Assembly: GCA_023391095.1 (NCBI GenBank)
Contig: JAEWBN010000012.1
Location: 38,072-102,071 of the forward strand
Reading direction: 5' to 3'
DNA length: 64,000 nt
Source of the DNA: Pseudomonadota bacterium
GTDB taxonomy: Bacteria > Pseudomonadota > Alphaproteobacteria > Rhizobiales > Devosiaceae
Shown: positions 36,355-45,255 of the stretch, piece by piece
Layout: every line of letters starts with the position of its first letter
Numbering within the stretch: the stretch's first letter is position 1
Notes under the pieces: model-generated
Told to the model about the DNA's origin: nothing
The model's input: only the letters and a program-made list of their open reading frames with translations
Databases searched by the model: none
Position numbers and translations under genes: made by a program

Positions 36355-37187
36355 TCCGGCTCTCCCCTGCCCAGAAGCTGGGTCATGCTGACCGTGGCGC
36401 TGCCGGGTTTCAGTGGCTTTTGCTGGCTTTCATGCGGCACCCAGCCGGCAAGCCAGACGATTTCCAGCGTGGCGCGGATGCGGCCATCCGGATCGGCGTC
36501 CCGTTCGGCATAGGCCTGGGCGGCGGCGGCCAACAGGCTGCGGGTCATAAAGCGCCGCGGGCGGTCTGTCAGCGGATTGGACGCGCCCAGCGCCTTGAGC
36601 TCGGCCATGAGCGCAAAGGGCGTGGCGTAGCGAACGCGGTGGGTTTCTAGGTCGGCAACCGGCAGGGCAAAGCCCGCGCGCTGCAACAGCCCACCGGCAT
36701 CGCGAATCTGGGCCATGGGGGCGACGCGGGCCGAAGCGCCCCCGGTTATGGCAAGGTCGGCGCCCAGAAACGCTTCGCGCAGCTCGGTGAGGCTATCGCC
36801 GCCGATAAAGGCGACCATCAGGAGCCCGTCGGGACGCAGCACGCGGCGCAGCCGGGCGAGGTAGCCCGGCACGTCATTGACGACCTGCAGATGCAGCAGC
36901 GAGCAGACAAGGTCGAACTCGCCCGCCGGCAGAGCGGGGAACTCGTCGGGCCCGAAGGCCTCGACGCGATGCATGTGGACCGGGCCATTGGCGGTGAAAA
37001 GCGTATCCGGCAGGGTCTGGGCGTCCGGGCCGATCAGGACGGCATCGCGAAAGTCGCGCTTATAGGCGCCCAGCCGGTCGCCCAGATCCTCCACCACCAG
37101 ATCACGCACGAAATTTTCCGGCGCCGGTCGACGGGCGAGGTTTTGGGCAATGCGGATCGGATCAAAGATGGTGGGCGGGCTTGTCAT
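36351..37187 (-). CDS. SAM-dependent methyltransferase, NDUFAF5-like
   Basis: The 278-residue product is a class I methyltransferase-like protein resembling mitochondrial NDUFAF5 and BioC relatives. Blocks seen are IFDPIRIAQNLARRPAPENFVRDLVVEDLGDRL, then FDLVCSLLHLQVVNDVPGYLARLRRVLRPDGLLMVAFIGGDSLTELREAF and LAGWVPHESQQKPLKPGSA at the end. NDUFAF5 hydroxylates an arginine of complex I during assembly, so a respiratory-chain role is possible. It is divergent from comF with a short gap and overlaps the glutathione transferase gene by 4 bases. Confidence 0.78.
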   Translation of the reverse strand: MTSPPTIFDPIRIAQNLARRPAPENFVRDLVVEDLGDRLGAYKRDFRDAVLIGPDAQTLPDTLFTANGPVHMHRVEAFGPDEFPALPAGEFDLVCSLLHLQVVNDVPGYLARLRRVLRPDGLLMVAFIGGDSLTELREAFLGADLAITGGASARVAPMAQIRDAGGLLQRAGFALPVADLETHRVRYATPFALMAELKALGASNPLTDRPRRFMTRSLLAAAAQAYAERDADPDGRIRATLEIVWLAGWVPHESQQKPLKPGSATVSMTQLLGRGEPE

Positions 37188-37228
37188 CGGGGCTTTCGCC
37201 TTGGCCTGATCGTGGCAATATGGGCCTT

Positions 37229-38026
37229 ATGGAGAGCGGGGACGGACAAGTCAAAGCAGGGATAGGGGCCGGCGCCATCCAGCGCGGTCTGGCGCATCTG
37301 GCCCGGCTGGTTCTGGATGAACTCTACCCTCCCGGTTGCGCGGTGTGCAATGCGCCGCTGGCTCAAGGCCAGGGGCTCTGCGCCCAGTGCTTTTCGCAGA
37401 TGCAACCGATCATCCGCCCGTACTGCCCAATCCTCGGCATGCCCTTTGGCGCCGAGATCGGTCCCGATGCGGTGTCGGCCGAGGCGCTGGCCGATCCTCC
37501 CCCCTTTGCCCGGGCGCGGGCCGCGGTGGTTTATGGTCCGGTGGCCTCGGCGCTGGTCGGCCGGCTCAAATATGGCGACCGGCCTGAGCTGGCGGCGTTT
37601 TGCGCGCAGCTGATGGCCGGGGCGGGAACGGACTTCTGGAACGAGCGGCCGGTGCTCCTGCCGGTGCCGCTGCATCAGAGCCGCAGGCGCTTCCGGCGCT
37701 ACAACCAGTCCGTATTGCTCGCCCAGCATCTGGAGCGCCTGACCGGCAGCGAGGTGGTGACCGACATGGTGCTGCGCCACAAGAAGACGCGCCAGCAGGT
37801 GGGGCTTTCCGGCGATGGGCGGCTGCGCAATGTGCAGGGGGCGTTTTCGCTGCATCCACGCGCCATGGAGCGGCTCGGCGGGCGGCGCGTTGTCGTGGTG
37901 GATGACGTCTATACAACCGGTGCAACGGTCAAGGCGGTGACCCGGGCGCTGCAACGGGGTGGGGTCAACCATGTCGACGTGCTGACCTTCGCCCGCGTTG
38001 TAACCGGTGACGATCTGCCCATATAA
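37229..38026 (+). CDS. ComF family phosphoribosyltransferase-like protein
   Basis: The 265-residue product has an N-terminal Cys-rich region (PPGCAVCNAPLAQGQGLCAQCFSQM), a likely zinc-binding module of ComF. Its phosphoribosyltransferase domain ends in the PRPP-binding motif VVVVDDVYTTGAT. ComF homologues take part in DNA uptake or recombination in transformable bacteria, but are widespread elsewhere. I used ATG 37229; ATG 37220 and the frame start at 37181 are alternatives. It is divergent from the methyltransferase gene and 31 bp upstream of grxC. Confidence 0.85.
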   Translation: MESGDGQVKAGIGAGAIQRGLAHLARLVLDELYPPGCAVCNAPLAQGQGLCAQCFSQMQPIIRPYCPILGMPFGAEIGPDAVSAEALADPPPFARARAAVVYGPVASALVGRLKYGDRPELAAFCAQLMAGAGTDFWNERPVLLPVPLHQSRRRFRRYNQSVLLAQHLERLTGSEVVTDMVLRHKKTRQQVGLSGDGRLRNVQGAFSLHPRAMERLGGRRVVVVDDVYTTGATVKAVTRALQRGGVNHVDVLTFARVVTGDDLPI

Positions 38027-38057
38027 GAACCAGAGTTGATGAACCCGGAGGCGCATG

Positions 38058-38312
38058 ATGGCCAAGGTCGAGATCTACACTACCCCAACCTGTCCCTATT
38101 GCCACGCTGCCAAGTCGCTGCTCGCTGAAAAGGGTGTCGAATACGAGGAAATCTCGGCCCTCGACCCCGGTGTGCGCGAGGCAATGACCGAGCGGGCCCA
38201 TGGTCGGCGGACGGTGCCGCAAATCTTTATCGGCGACACCCATGTTGGCGGCTATGACGACATGGCCGCGCTCGACCGCCAGGGCGGTCTCGATCCCCTT
38301 CTGGCCCAGTGA
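38058..38312 (+). CDS. grxC: glutaredoxin 3
   Basis: The 84-residue product begins VEIYTTPTCPYCHAAKSLL, with the dithiol active site C12-P-Y-C15, and continues with the TVPQIFIGDTHVGGYDDMAAL segment that binds glutathione. It reduces protein disulfides with glutathione. ATG 38058 lies 6 bases after GGAGG; ATG 38055 would be only 3 bases away. It overlaps nothing and is followed after 4 bases by the nitrilase gene. comF-grxC-nitrilase-DUF1178 is a conserved Rhizobiales row. Confidence 0.94.
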   Translation: MAKVEIYTTPTCPYCHAAKSLLAEKGVEYEEISALDPGVREAMTERAHGRRTVPQIFIGDTHVGGYDDMAALDRQGGLDPLLAQ

Positions 38313-38316
38313 CGCC

Positions 38317-39144
38317 ATGAAAATCGCCGCCGTGCAAATGCGCTCGGGGCTCGACCCCGACGAGAACCTTGCCGCGCTTACGCCCATGGTGGCGGAAGCG
38401 GCGGCGGCGGGCGCGGGCTATGTGCTGACGCCGGAAGTGTCGCTGATCTTTCCGGAAAATCGTGAGCAGCTGCGGTCAGTCGCGGCGCCGTATGAGGGCC
38501 ATCCGCAATTGGCGGGGGTTTCTGGGCTGGCGCGCGAGCACGGGATATTCCTGCATCTGGGCTCGCTGCCCATTCCGCTCGAGGACGGGCGCTTTGCCAA
38601 CCGGTCGGTATTGTTCGGGCCGGACGGGGCGGTGGTCGCGACCTATGACAAGATCCACCTCTTTGACGCTGACATTGCCGGGCTCAATGCCTATCGGGAA
38701 AGCGCGACCTATCGCGGCGGCGACACGGCTGTCATCGCGTCTTTGGGCGATGTCACCCTGGGCTTTTCCATCTGCTACGACATGCGCTTTCCCCGGCTCT
38801 ACAACAGCCTTGCCAATGCCGGGGCGACGCTCATGGCCGTGCCGGCGGCCTTTACCGTGCCAACGGGACAAGCGCACTGGCATGTTCTGCTGCGCGCTCG
38901 TGCGATCGAAACCGGTTCCTATGTGATTGCGGCGGCTCAGGGCGGGCACCATGCCAATGGCCGGGCAACATATGGCCATTCGATCATCATCGATCCTTGG
39001 GGGCGGGTTATCGCCGAACTCGACCACGACGCGCCCGGCGTTCTCCTTGCCGAGATCGATCCAAAGGCGGTTGCCGAGGCGCGGCAGCGTATTCCGGCGC
39101 TGGCCAATGCGCGCGAATTTGCGCTTCCGGGTTTGCAGGGGTAA
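38317..39144 (+). CDS. carbon-nitrogen hydrolase (Nit1/omega-amidase type)
   Basis: The 275-residue product belongs to the nitrilase superfamily and has the complete catalytic triad: Glu40 (LTPEVSL), Lys112 (YDKIHLFD) and Cys153 (FSICYDMRFPRLY). The sequence style matches Nit1/deaminated-glutathione amidase or omega-amidase, which clears faulty glutathione or oxoglutaramate. Its place after glutaredoxin fits a glutathione-repair enzyme. ATG 38317 is preferred, since MKIAAVQMRSG is the usual opening. Confidence 0.88.
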   Translation: MKIAAVQMRSGLDPDENLAALTPMVAEAAAAGAGYVLTPEVSLIFPENREQLRSVAAPYEGHPQLAGVSGLAREHGIFLHLGSLPIPLEDGRFANRSVLFGPDGAVVATYDKIHLFDADIAGLNAYRESATYRGGDTAVIASLGDVTLGFSICYDMRFPRLYNSLANAGATLMAVPAAFTVPTGQAHWHVLLRARAIETGSYVIAAAQGGHHANGRATYGHSIIIDPWGRVIAELDHDAPGVLLAEIDPKAVAEARQRIPALANAREFALPGLQG

Positions 39145-39203
39145 AGGCTGCGCCTATATGGGGAGCACGCGCCCGGACGGGCCCCTAACCAGTGTTACGT
39201 CAA

Positions 39204-39626
39204 TTGATCCAGTACTCGCTTCAGTGTTCAAACGGCCATCGCTTCGATGCCTGGTTCAAAAGCGCCGCTGCCTATGAGGAGCAGCAGGCGCGCGGCATTG
39301 TCAGCTGCGCCGTTTGCGGCGTGGCCGCCGTCGAAAAGGCCCCCATGGCGCCCAATGTGGCCCGCACCGACAATGGGCGCGTTTCGCTCTCCGCTGCGCA
39401 CCCCGACGCGGCCAAGTTCCGGGAGATGCTGCGGCTTTATCGGCAGAAGGTGATGAGCGAGGCCGACTATGTGGGCGAACGCTTTGCCGAGGAAGCGCGC
39501 AAGATCCATTTCGAGGAAGTGGAAGCCCGCGGCATCTATGGCGAGGCCAGCCGGGACGAGATTGCCGGGCTGATCGAAGATGGCATCGACTTCATGCCAC
39601 TGCCCGACGTGGGCGAGGACAACTGA
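39204..39626 (+). CDS. DUF1178 family protein
   Basis: The 140-residue product starts IQYSLQCSNGHRFDAWFKSAAAYEEQQARGIVSCAVCG, the DUF1178 signature: a CxxxH pair followed by CxxC, a likely zinc ribbon. A helical C-terminus holds VGERFAEEARKIHFEEVEARGIYGEAS. The family has no known function. I chose the TTG at 39204 because it reproduces the family's N-terminus; GTG 39192 would add four residues. It is the last gene of the comF row. Confidence 0.83.
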   Translation: MIQYSLQCSNGHRFDAWFKSAAAYEEQQARGIVSCAVCGVAAVEKAPMAPNVARTDNGRVSLSAAHPDAAKFREMLRLYRQKVMSEADYVGERFAEEARKIHFEEVEARGIYGEASRDEIAGLIEDGIDFMPLPDVGEDN

Positions 39627-39729
39627 GTCCCGCTTTCCGGCTCGAAGCGGGCAACAAAATGACCCTGGCAATGATCCAATGGGCTTTAACGCGCGTTTAG
39701 CCCGCTGAAGCGTCAGAAGGCTAAGTGCT

Positions 39730-40821
39730 GTGGCCAGTTCCGAAAAAACCTCCCGTCCCGCCCCGCGCCGCAAGCGGCGTTGGGGATGGATGATCTTTCT
39801 GCTGATCGTCGTCGCCGGTGCTGCGACCTATGCCGGGCTCATGCGCCCGTGGGAGCCCAAGCCCACAGTGGTCGCGGCCGAAGTCGTCACGCCCGGCGAG
39901 ATCAGCCAGGTGCTGGCCGTCAATGGCCGCGTCGCCGCGAGCAAGTCGGTGACGGTGCGCTCGGCTGTGTCCGCGCAGGCAATGTCGGTCAATGCCGATG
40001 TGGGCGATGCGGTCGAGGCCGATGCGGTTCTCGTCAGCCTTGACGCGGCGTTGGTGGAAGCGCAGGTCGAGCAGGCCCGGTCGGCCCTCGATGCCCAGCT
40101 GGTGCAGCAAAGGCAGGCCGAGGCCAATGCCTCCCGCAGCCAGGCGCTGGGCGAGAATGCAACCCGCGCCAGCCGCGAGGATGCTGAACTGGCTCTGGCC
40201 GCTGCGGTCAACGAAACCGCCCGCCAGCAGGCCGCGCTGGACCAGGCGCAGCGCCAGATCGACCAATATACCATTCGCGCACCCATGGCCGGCGTGGTCC
40301 TGTCGCGAGGTGTGGATCAGGGACAGCTCGTGGATCCGCAGACCGAGCTCTTTGTCATTGCCGACACGTCGGATCTCGTGGTCGAGACCGATGTCGACGA
40401 ACTTTATTCCTCGCGCGTCAGCGCGGGCCTGCCGGCGCTGCTCAAGCCGGTGGGGGCGACGGTGGCGCAATATGGCACCGTGACCTTTGCCGCGCCGACG
40501 GTCGATCCGGCCACCGGTGGTCGCGCCATCAAGATCGCGTTCGACGAGCCGGTCGCCCTGCCCGTGGGCCAGACCGTCAATGCCAATGTCATCGTCGATG
40601 AAGTCGCCAATGCCCTCTCGGTGTCGCGCGGCGCGATTGTCACCGACGGCGCGGACAGCCACGTCTATGTCATCGTCGATGGGGTCGTTGCTGCCAAGCC
40701 TATCCGTTTCAACGACTGGCCGGCCGACCGTGTGATCGTGACCGACGGGTTGGTCGAGGGTGACGTGGTCATTCTCGAGCCGGCCTCGGTGGCGGTGGGT
40801 GACCTGGTCGAGGCGGGCTAG
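39730..40821 (+). CDS. membrane-fusion (HlyD/MacA-like) efflux adaptor
   Basis: The 363-residue product is a periplasmic adaptor subunit with an N-terminal membrane anchor (WGWMIFLLIVVAGAATYAGL). A biotinyl-lipoyl-like segment (about 55-110) opens with GRVAASKSVTVRSAVS, a helical hairpin follows (110-175), and a beta-barrel core holds YTIRAPMAGVVLSRGVDQGQLVDPQTELF. It links the inner-membrane ABC pair to the envelope. GTG 39730 starts it. The permease gene begins 3 bases after its stop, so the three form one operon. Confidence 0.88.
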   Translation: MASSEKTSRPAPRRKRRWGWMIFLLIVVAGAATYAGLMRPWEPKPTVVAAEVVTPGEISQVLAVNGRVAASKSVTVRSAVSAQAMSVNADVGDAVEADAVLVSLDAALVEAQVEQARSALDAQLVQQRQAEANASRSQALGENATRASREDAELALAAAVNETARQQAALDQAQRQIDQYTIRAPMAGVVLSRGVDQGQLVDPQTELFVIADTSDLVVETDVDELYSSRVSAGLPALLKPVGATVAQYGTVTFAAPTVDPATGGRAIKIAFDEPVALPVGQTVNANVIVDEVANALSVSRGAIVTDGADSHVYVIVDGVVAAKPIRFNDWPADRVIVTDGLVEGDVVILEPASVAVGDLVEAG

Positions 40822-40824
40822 GCC

Positions 40825-42030
40825 ATGCTCTATGGCATCAAGATCGCCTGGCGGTACCTGACCTCCAACAAGACCCAGACGGGCCTCCTGGTCGCTGGCG
40901 TGGCCACCGGTGTCTATGTCTTCATCTTCATGAGCGCGCTGATCGGTGGGCTCGCGGTTTATCTCGTGCAGCAAACGGTGGGCGACATTGCCCATGTGAC
41001 GCTGGAAGCGCCCAGCCGCGATGCGGGCCTGCTGTTCTCCGACGAGGGCGAGGCGCTCCTTGTTCAGCAGCGGGCCAGCGGGCAGCGCGAAACGCTGCGC
41101 AGCGCCGATGCCTTTCTGCCCGGCATCGAGGCCATGGCCGGGGTCAAGGCAGTGTCGCCGCAGATCGTGGGCAATGGCTTTGTGATCCGCGGCCAGTCCC
41201 GCGCGCCTGTCGCAGTCACCGGTGTCGAGGGCGACAAGGTGTCGGCCATTGCCGATCTCGACCGCCGTCTCGTGGCCGGCGACACGGTCCTGAGCAATTC
41301 CAATGTCATTGTGGGCAAGACATTGGCCGACGATCTGGGGATCGGCGTGGGGCAGGTGATAACGCTCCAATCCGATCGCAATGTGGAGCGGGCGCTGGTT
41401 ATTGCGGGCGTTTTCGAGGTTGGCGTCGAGGCGCTCGATGCCCGGGCGGCCTTTGTCAGCACCGCGACGGCACGCACGCTGTTCGAGCTGCCGCAGGGCC
41501 TGAGCCGGATCGAAATCAAGCTGGACGACCTCAACCAGGCCGATGCCTTTGCCCGACGGCTGGCTTCGGAAACGGGGTTCAAGGCGACGCCCTGGACGGA
41601 AGGCAATGCACAGCTGCTGAGCGGGCTCAGCGCGCAGGCCAATTCGGGCAACCTGATCAAGGGCTTTGCGCTGGTCACCATCATCATCGGCGTGGCATCG
41701 GCGCTGTTGCTGTCGACCTATCGTCGCCGGCCCGAGATCGGCATCATGCGCGCCTTTGGCGCTTCGCGGGGGTTCGTCATTTTCGTTTTCGTCCTGCAGG
41801 GCACCCTGATCGGGCTGCTCGGCGGGCTGATCGGCGCCGGGCTGGGATATCTCTCGCTGTCGCCGTTCCCGCTCCCCGAAAACGCTTCGGCCGGCGGCCT
41901 GCCCATCGATGTGCGGCAGGGGGCTTACGGCCTGGCCATCACCCTCACCACGATCGGGGCGATCCTGGCCTCGATCCTGCCGGCACGGGCGGCCGCCCGG
42001 GTGGACCCGGTCTCGGTGATCGGCCAATGA
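40825..42030 (+). CDS. ABC transporter permease, FtsX/MacB-like
   Basis: The 401-residue product has the MacB/LolCE-type layout: one N-terminal membrane helix (about 20-45), a large periplasmic domain (about 46-260) and three C-terminal helices with the FtsX domain (TIIIGVASALLLSTYRRRPEIGIMRAFGASRGF). Such permeases act by mechanotransmission and usually export lipoproteins, peptides or antibiotics rather than import. It overlaps the ATPase gene by 4 bases. The cargo is unknown. Confidence 0.88.
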   Translation: MLYGIKIAWRYLTSNKTQTGLLVAGVATGVYVFIFMSALIGGLAVYLVQQTVGDIAHVTLEAPSRDAGLLFSDEGEALLVQQRASGQRETLRSADAFLPGIEAMAGVKAVSPQIVGNGFVIRGQSRAPVAVTGVEGDKVSAIADLDRRLVAGDTVLSNSNVIVGKTLADDLGIGVGQVITLQSDRNVERALVIAGVFEVGVEALDARAAFVSTATARTLFELPQGLSRIEIKLDDLNQADAFARRLASETGFKATPWTEGNAQLLSGLSAQANSGNLIKGFALVTIIIGVASALLLSTYRRRPEIGIMRAFGASRGFVIFVFVLQGTLIGLLGGLIGAGLGYLSLSPFPLPENASAGGLPIDVRQGAYGLAITLTTIGAILASILPARAAARVDPVSVIGQ

Positions 42031-42707
42031 GCGCGCTTGTGGAAGTCCATGACCTGGTCAAGACCTATGGCGAGGGCGAGGCGGAGACGCGCGTGCTCAA
42101 GGGGCTCGACATGGAGCTGGCGGAGGGAGACCTCGCGGCGCTTCTGGGGCCCTCGGGGTCGGGCAAATCCACCCTCCTCACCATCCTGGGCACGCTGATG
42201 CAGCCCACCAGCGGCAAGCACATCATGTTGGGGGAAGACCTGACGCGGGCGCGGGATGCGGCGCTGACCGAATTCCGCAACCGCCATATCGGCTTCGTGT
42301 TCCAGTTTCACCACCTGCTGCCCGATTTCACGGCGCTCGAAAACGTCGTCTTTCCAACGGCCATCAGCAATGGGCGGGAAACCGCCAGCGCCCGCAGGCG
42401 TGGCGAAGAATTGCTGGAACGGGTGGGTCTGGGCCACCGCATCGACTATCGCGCGACCGCGCTGTCGGGCGGCCAGAAACAGCGCGTGGCCATTGCCCGG
42501 GCGCTGATGAACCGGCCGGAACTGGTGCTGGCCGACGAGCCCACCGGCAATCTTGATCAGGAATCGGCCGGGCAGGTGATGGAGCTGATCGCCGAAATCA
42601 ACCGCGACGAGAAAACCACCTTCCTCATTTCCACGCATGACGAAAAGATCGCCGCCGCCTGCCGGCGGCAGATCAAGGTTGTGGACGGAAAGACGGTTTC
42701 GGAGTGA
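42027..42707 (+). CDS. ABC transporter ATP-binding protein, LolD/MacB-type
   Basis: The 226-residue product has Walker A at 41-49 (GPSGSGKST), Q-loop FVFQFHHLLPDFTALENV, signature LSGGQKQRVAIARAL, Walker B with LVLADEPTGNLD and the His switch in FLISTHD. It powers the permease of the same operon. The composition resembles LolD. It converges with the O-antigen-ligase-like gene and their 3' ends overlap by 35 bases, an unusually long convergent overlap. Confidence 0.9.
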   Translation: MSALVEVHDLVKTYGEGEAETRVLKGLDMELAEGDLAALLGPSGSGKSTLLTILGTLMQPTSGKHIMLGEDLTRARDAALTEFRNRHIGFVFQFHHLLPDFTALENVVFPTAISNGRETASARRRGEELLERVGLGHRIDYRATALSGGQKQRVAIARALMNRPELVLADEPTGNLDQESAGQVMELIAEINRDEKTTFLISTHDEKIAAACRRQIKVVDGKTVSE

Positions 42708-43971
42708 AGCTGTCCAGATCCGCCGGGTTATCGCCTGTGTTCGGACGATCGCGGCAGAAGCCAAGGAGTATAGCGGTCCATATGACAAACAAGGACGTAT
42801 GGGTCTCGTAGCTCAGCATCGTGTCCGCAGTGCCCAGAACCAGGTAGCCCAGTATCAGTATCGAACAGCCATAGGTTCTTGCGGTCTTCTGGCTGTCCGA
42901 AGTGCTTCGCAAGGCCAAAATCATAGGGGTGGCGAGAATGGCTGCCAACACCATCACCCCGACAATGCCTGCAGCGAGCGCGAAATTCAGGATTTCGTTG
43001 TGCAGGTGCGGCAAGGAAGCCTGATCGGCGTGGATTGCCGGCAGATGTGGTTCTATAGCACGCATCATACCCGCCCACCCATGCCCAAACACCGGAGCGT
43101 CGCCGAAGGCCTCTGTCGCGGCCCTGTAGAGGGACATGCGTATATCCATGGACGGGTCGGTCAAAGGCGCATTGGTGAGAATCTCGTGAATGCTCAAAAT
43201 CAGAGAATCGAGCCGGTCGGATACATTGATGCCGACGGCGACCGCCACGGTAAGGGCCAGGCCAAGCGCCGCACAAATCTGCGCTCGCCGCTTCCAGCCT
43301 TGTACAAACCAAAGTACTACCCAGAAGAGCAGCACCGCGAATGCCACCATTGCGGTGCGCGACCCGCAGGCGATGGTCGCTGCGAGCCCAAGTGCCGGCC
43401 CTGCCCATAGCCATAGACGCAATCCGTTATTGTGGCGGCGCAGCCCTATGAGGCAGAAAAATCCTAGCAAGAGCGTGGTATTGGCCACACGGATCGGATC
43501 GTTCTGCGGCATCAGCCAGCCAGCGCGATCTGCTCCGGTGATCCACACCTCGCCCACTGAATAGCATGCGCCTAACAGAGTCCCAGCAAAGGCTAGCCAG
43601 GCGACAGCGTCCGTGGCTGTGGGGGAAGCCGCGCGGGTCAGCAGACTGAAAAGAGGGACGTAAAGGAGGAAGGTCAGAAAGTTCAGTGCGAAGAGCAAGT
43701 CCCCGGGGGCACGTGCACTGATGGCAAAGCACATGGCAAGGAGCGTAAAGCCTGCGGCAAAGACTACTCCCATGGTCTCAATGGACCACACTTCGGGTTG
43801 CCTAGTTGCGAATAGATAGATCGTGGCAGCCAGAGTTATCGCTAATGCGATATAAGCAATCAACACGCCAGTAATCGGTGCAATAAGCAAGCTGAGGATC
43901 AAGGTAAATGTGACAAGCCCCCCTCCGACCGTACGGGGTCGCATGTCGACGGCTGCCAGGCGCAAATTCAT
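42673..43971 (-). CDS. O-antigen ligase/polymerase family membrane protein
   Basis: The 432-residue product is polytopic, with about ten to twelve hydrophobic segments, and has the O-antigen ligase/Wzy-like core: SRTAMVAFAVLLFWVVLWFV and a periplasmic region ending HLHNEILNFALAAGIVGVMVLA. It may join or polymerise a surface polysaccharide. ATG 43971 overlaps the stop of the glycosyltransferase gene by 4 bases, so they are cotranslated. The DNA is clearly more A/T-rich than the neighbours (26 of 60 bases are G or C at 43801-43860), a sign of recent acquisition. Confidence 0.78.
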   Translation of the reverse strand: MNLRLAAVDMRPRTVGGGLVTFTLILSLLIAPITGVLIAYIALAITLAATIYLFATRQPEVWSIETMGVVFAAGFTLLAMCFAISARAPGDLLFALNFLTFLLYVPLFSLLTRAASPTATDAVAWLAFAGTLLGACYSVGEVWITGADRAGWLMPQNDPIRVANTTLLLGFFCLIGLRRHNNGLRLWLWAGPALGLAATIACGSRTAMVAFAVLLFWVVLWFVQGWKRRAQICAALGLALTVAVAVGINVSDRLDSLILSIHEILTNAPLTDPSMDIRMSLYRAATEAFGDAPVFGHGWAGMMRAIEPHLPAIHADQASLPHLHNEILNFALAAGIVGVMVLAAILATPMILALRSTSDSQKTARTYGCSILILGYLVLGTADTMLSYETHTSLFVIWTAILLGFCRDRPNTGDNPADLDSFTPKPSFRPQP

Positions 43972-44768
43972 TGTAGATCCACCTGTTCGCTTTTGCAGAG
44001 CTCGAACAGTGGACTGCCCGGCGCGGGTATGGCGATCTCGGCGCGGCCGCGGTTCGTCAACTGGCTGCGCCAGAGGTGCACGCAAAGCGTTTCGGGTCGT
44101 AGCGCTTCTTTGAGGCTAGATCCGGGTTGCATAAGGGCTGGAATGCCTTCGTAAGGGATGGGGTAAAAGCTGGCCGAGGGAAGCACATGATTTGTGAGGC
44201 CATGCTTGCTTACGTAGTGGGTCAGCGCCATGGGGCCGGTGGCGCCATACTGCATATGCTCGGGGGAGACGCGATTGCCCACGATGCGGCGGATTGCGAC
44301 TTCAAACCTGCGAATTGGAGGTAGATGAGGCTCAAGGAGAGGCCGCCGCCCGTCCGCAAATATTGTCTCTAAATCAGCTAGTAGCGGCGCATCAGCCGGA
44401 ATGTGCAGGACCGCGCCATTAACAGAACCGGGACGCTCCCAGGCCATGAGGTAATCGGGCGGTCCCTCGATTGGTCTGACGCAATAGACGTCAAGATCGG
44501 CATATATGCCCAACCTTTGGCGTAGCACGCTATAGCGGAAATGGTCTGAGAAGACCCCTGGCGTGCCGCGGCCCTTGTAAAAGACCAGCTTGTCGCGAGG
44601 GAGAACTTCGGTCGCGTCATGCCATTCGGCTTCTACGGGCAGCCCGGGGATCGGATCATACGAGTAAACCCTGATCGGGTGTCCCTGACGGTGAAACGAG
44701 GCTATCGATAGCCGCTCGAGCCAGGACATGGGACCATGCCAAAAGCTGACGATACGGGGTAGGGGCAT
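43968..44768 (-). CDS. glycosyltransferase with DXD sugar-binding motif
   Basis: The 266-residue product resembles alpha-1,4-glycosyltransferase/capsular polysaccharide synthesis proteins: PRIVSFWHGPMSWLERLSIASFHRQGHPIRVYSYDP at the start, then FRYSVLRQRLGIYADLDVYCVRPI with the DxD nucleotide-sugar motif, and GPMALTHYV. It should add a sugar to a surface glycan, with the ligase-like protein downstream. ATG 44768 (MPLPRIVSFW) gives the family N-terminus; 36 further in-frame codons lie upstream. Low G/C content matches the ligase gene. Confidence 0.75.
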   Translation of the reverse strand: MPLPRIVSFWHGPMSWLERLSIASFHRQGHPIRVYSYDPIPGLPVEAEWHDATEVLPRDKLVFYKGRGTPGVFSDHFRYSVLRQRLGIYADLDVYCVRPIEGPPDYLMAWERPGSVNGAVLHIPADAPLLADLETIFADGRRPLLEPHLPPIRRFEVAIRRIVGNRVSPEHMQYGATGPMALTHYVSKHGLTNHVLPSASFYPIPYEGIPALMQPGSSLKEALRPETLCVHLWRSQLTNRGRAEIAIPAPGSPLFELCKSEQVDLQ

Positions 44769-44900
44769 GTGTGGGCAGGCGCCTTTAAGCAAGAAACAGG
44801 CCCTGTTTAGACGCCCAAGTGTCGCTTCGTCCAGTTTTTGAAGACTGAAGGCACGGCACAAGCCTAAAAACACCAATATCGGGTGGAGCTGGCTGGCTTA

Positions 44901-44979
44901 GGTCGGTTCGATAGGGAGGGTGGAATCCCCGCTATCGAACCTGACCAATTCAGCAAGCCTTGGCAGGCCGCTGATTGGC
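44901..44979. other. two adjacent strong inverted repeats in a gene-less gap
   Basis: GGTC plus GGTTCGATAG (44901-44914) pair with CTATCGAACC-T-GACC (44932-44946), a 14-bp stem with one bulge. A second stem pairs CCAATTCAGC (44945-44954) with GCTGATTGG (44970-44978), again with one bulge, and has the inner GCCT-TGGC-AGGC hairpin. There is no T-run on either strand. It resembles neither a tRNA nor the other repeat families here. Confidence 0.6.
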
Positions 44980-45043
44980 TGAACGGGCTTTAGCATCGAA
45001 CTTAGAGGTTGTCACGCCCTTTACAGCGCACCACGCGCTCCCG

Positions 45044-45199
45044 TTAGCCGCGGTAAATCTGCACCACTCCGAGCCCCACAAGGGCGATAGTCAGGGTCAG
45101 GGGCAGTTCGTTTGCGCCGACCAGGAAAGCCAGTGTACCGGCGATCACGAAGGTGGCGCCGCCGGCAAAAATCATGAAACGGGAAAATATCGAATGCAT
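45044..45199 (-). CDS. small membrane protein (51 residues)
   Basis: The frame from ATG 45199 encodes MHSIFSRFMIFAGGATFVIAGTLAFLVGANELPLTLTIALVGLGVVQIYRG, described here by its parts: two hydrophobic segments (about 9-28 and 33-48) separated by ANELP. A good GGGGGC-type ribosome-binding site lies 8 bases upstream. I do not recognise a family. It lies downstream of ilvD on the same strand, behind a long inverted repeat. Confidence 0.5.
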   Translation of the reverse strand: MHSIFSRFMIFAGGATFVIAGTLAFLVGANELPLTLTIALVGLGVVQIYRG

Positions 45200-45255
45200 T
45201 AGGTGCCCCCTGAAATGCCCTGACCCTAGCGGGGGCAATTTAAGGAAGGGGCGCG

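Noticed and set aside
39721..42027. 768-residue minus-strand frame opposite the efflux operon
   Set aside because: Runs antisense through two clear transporter genes; Arg/His/Asp-rich and without family similarity.
44901..44946. tRNA-like cloverleaf
   Set aside because: Only stems are present; there is no T-loop consensus, anticodon arm or CCA-compatible acceptor.
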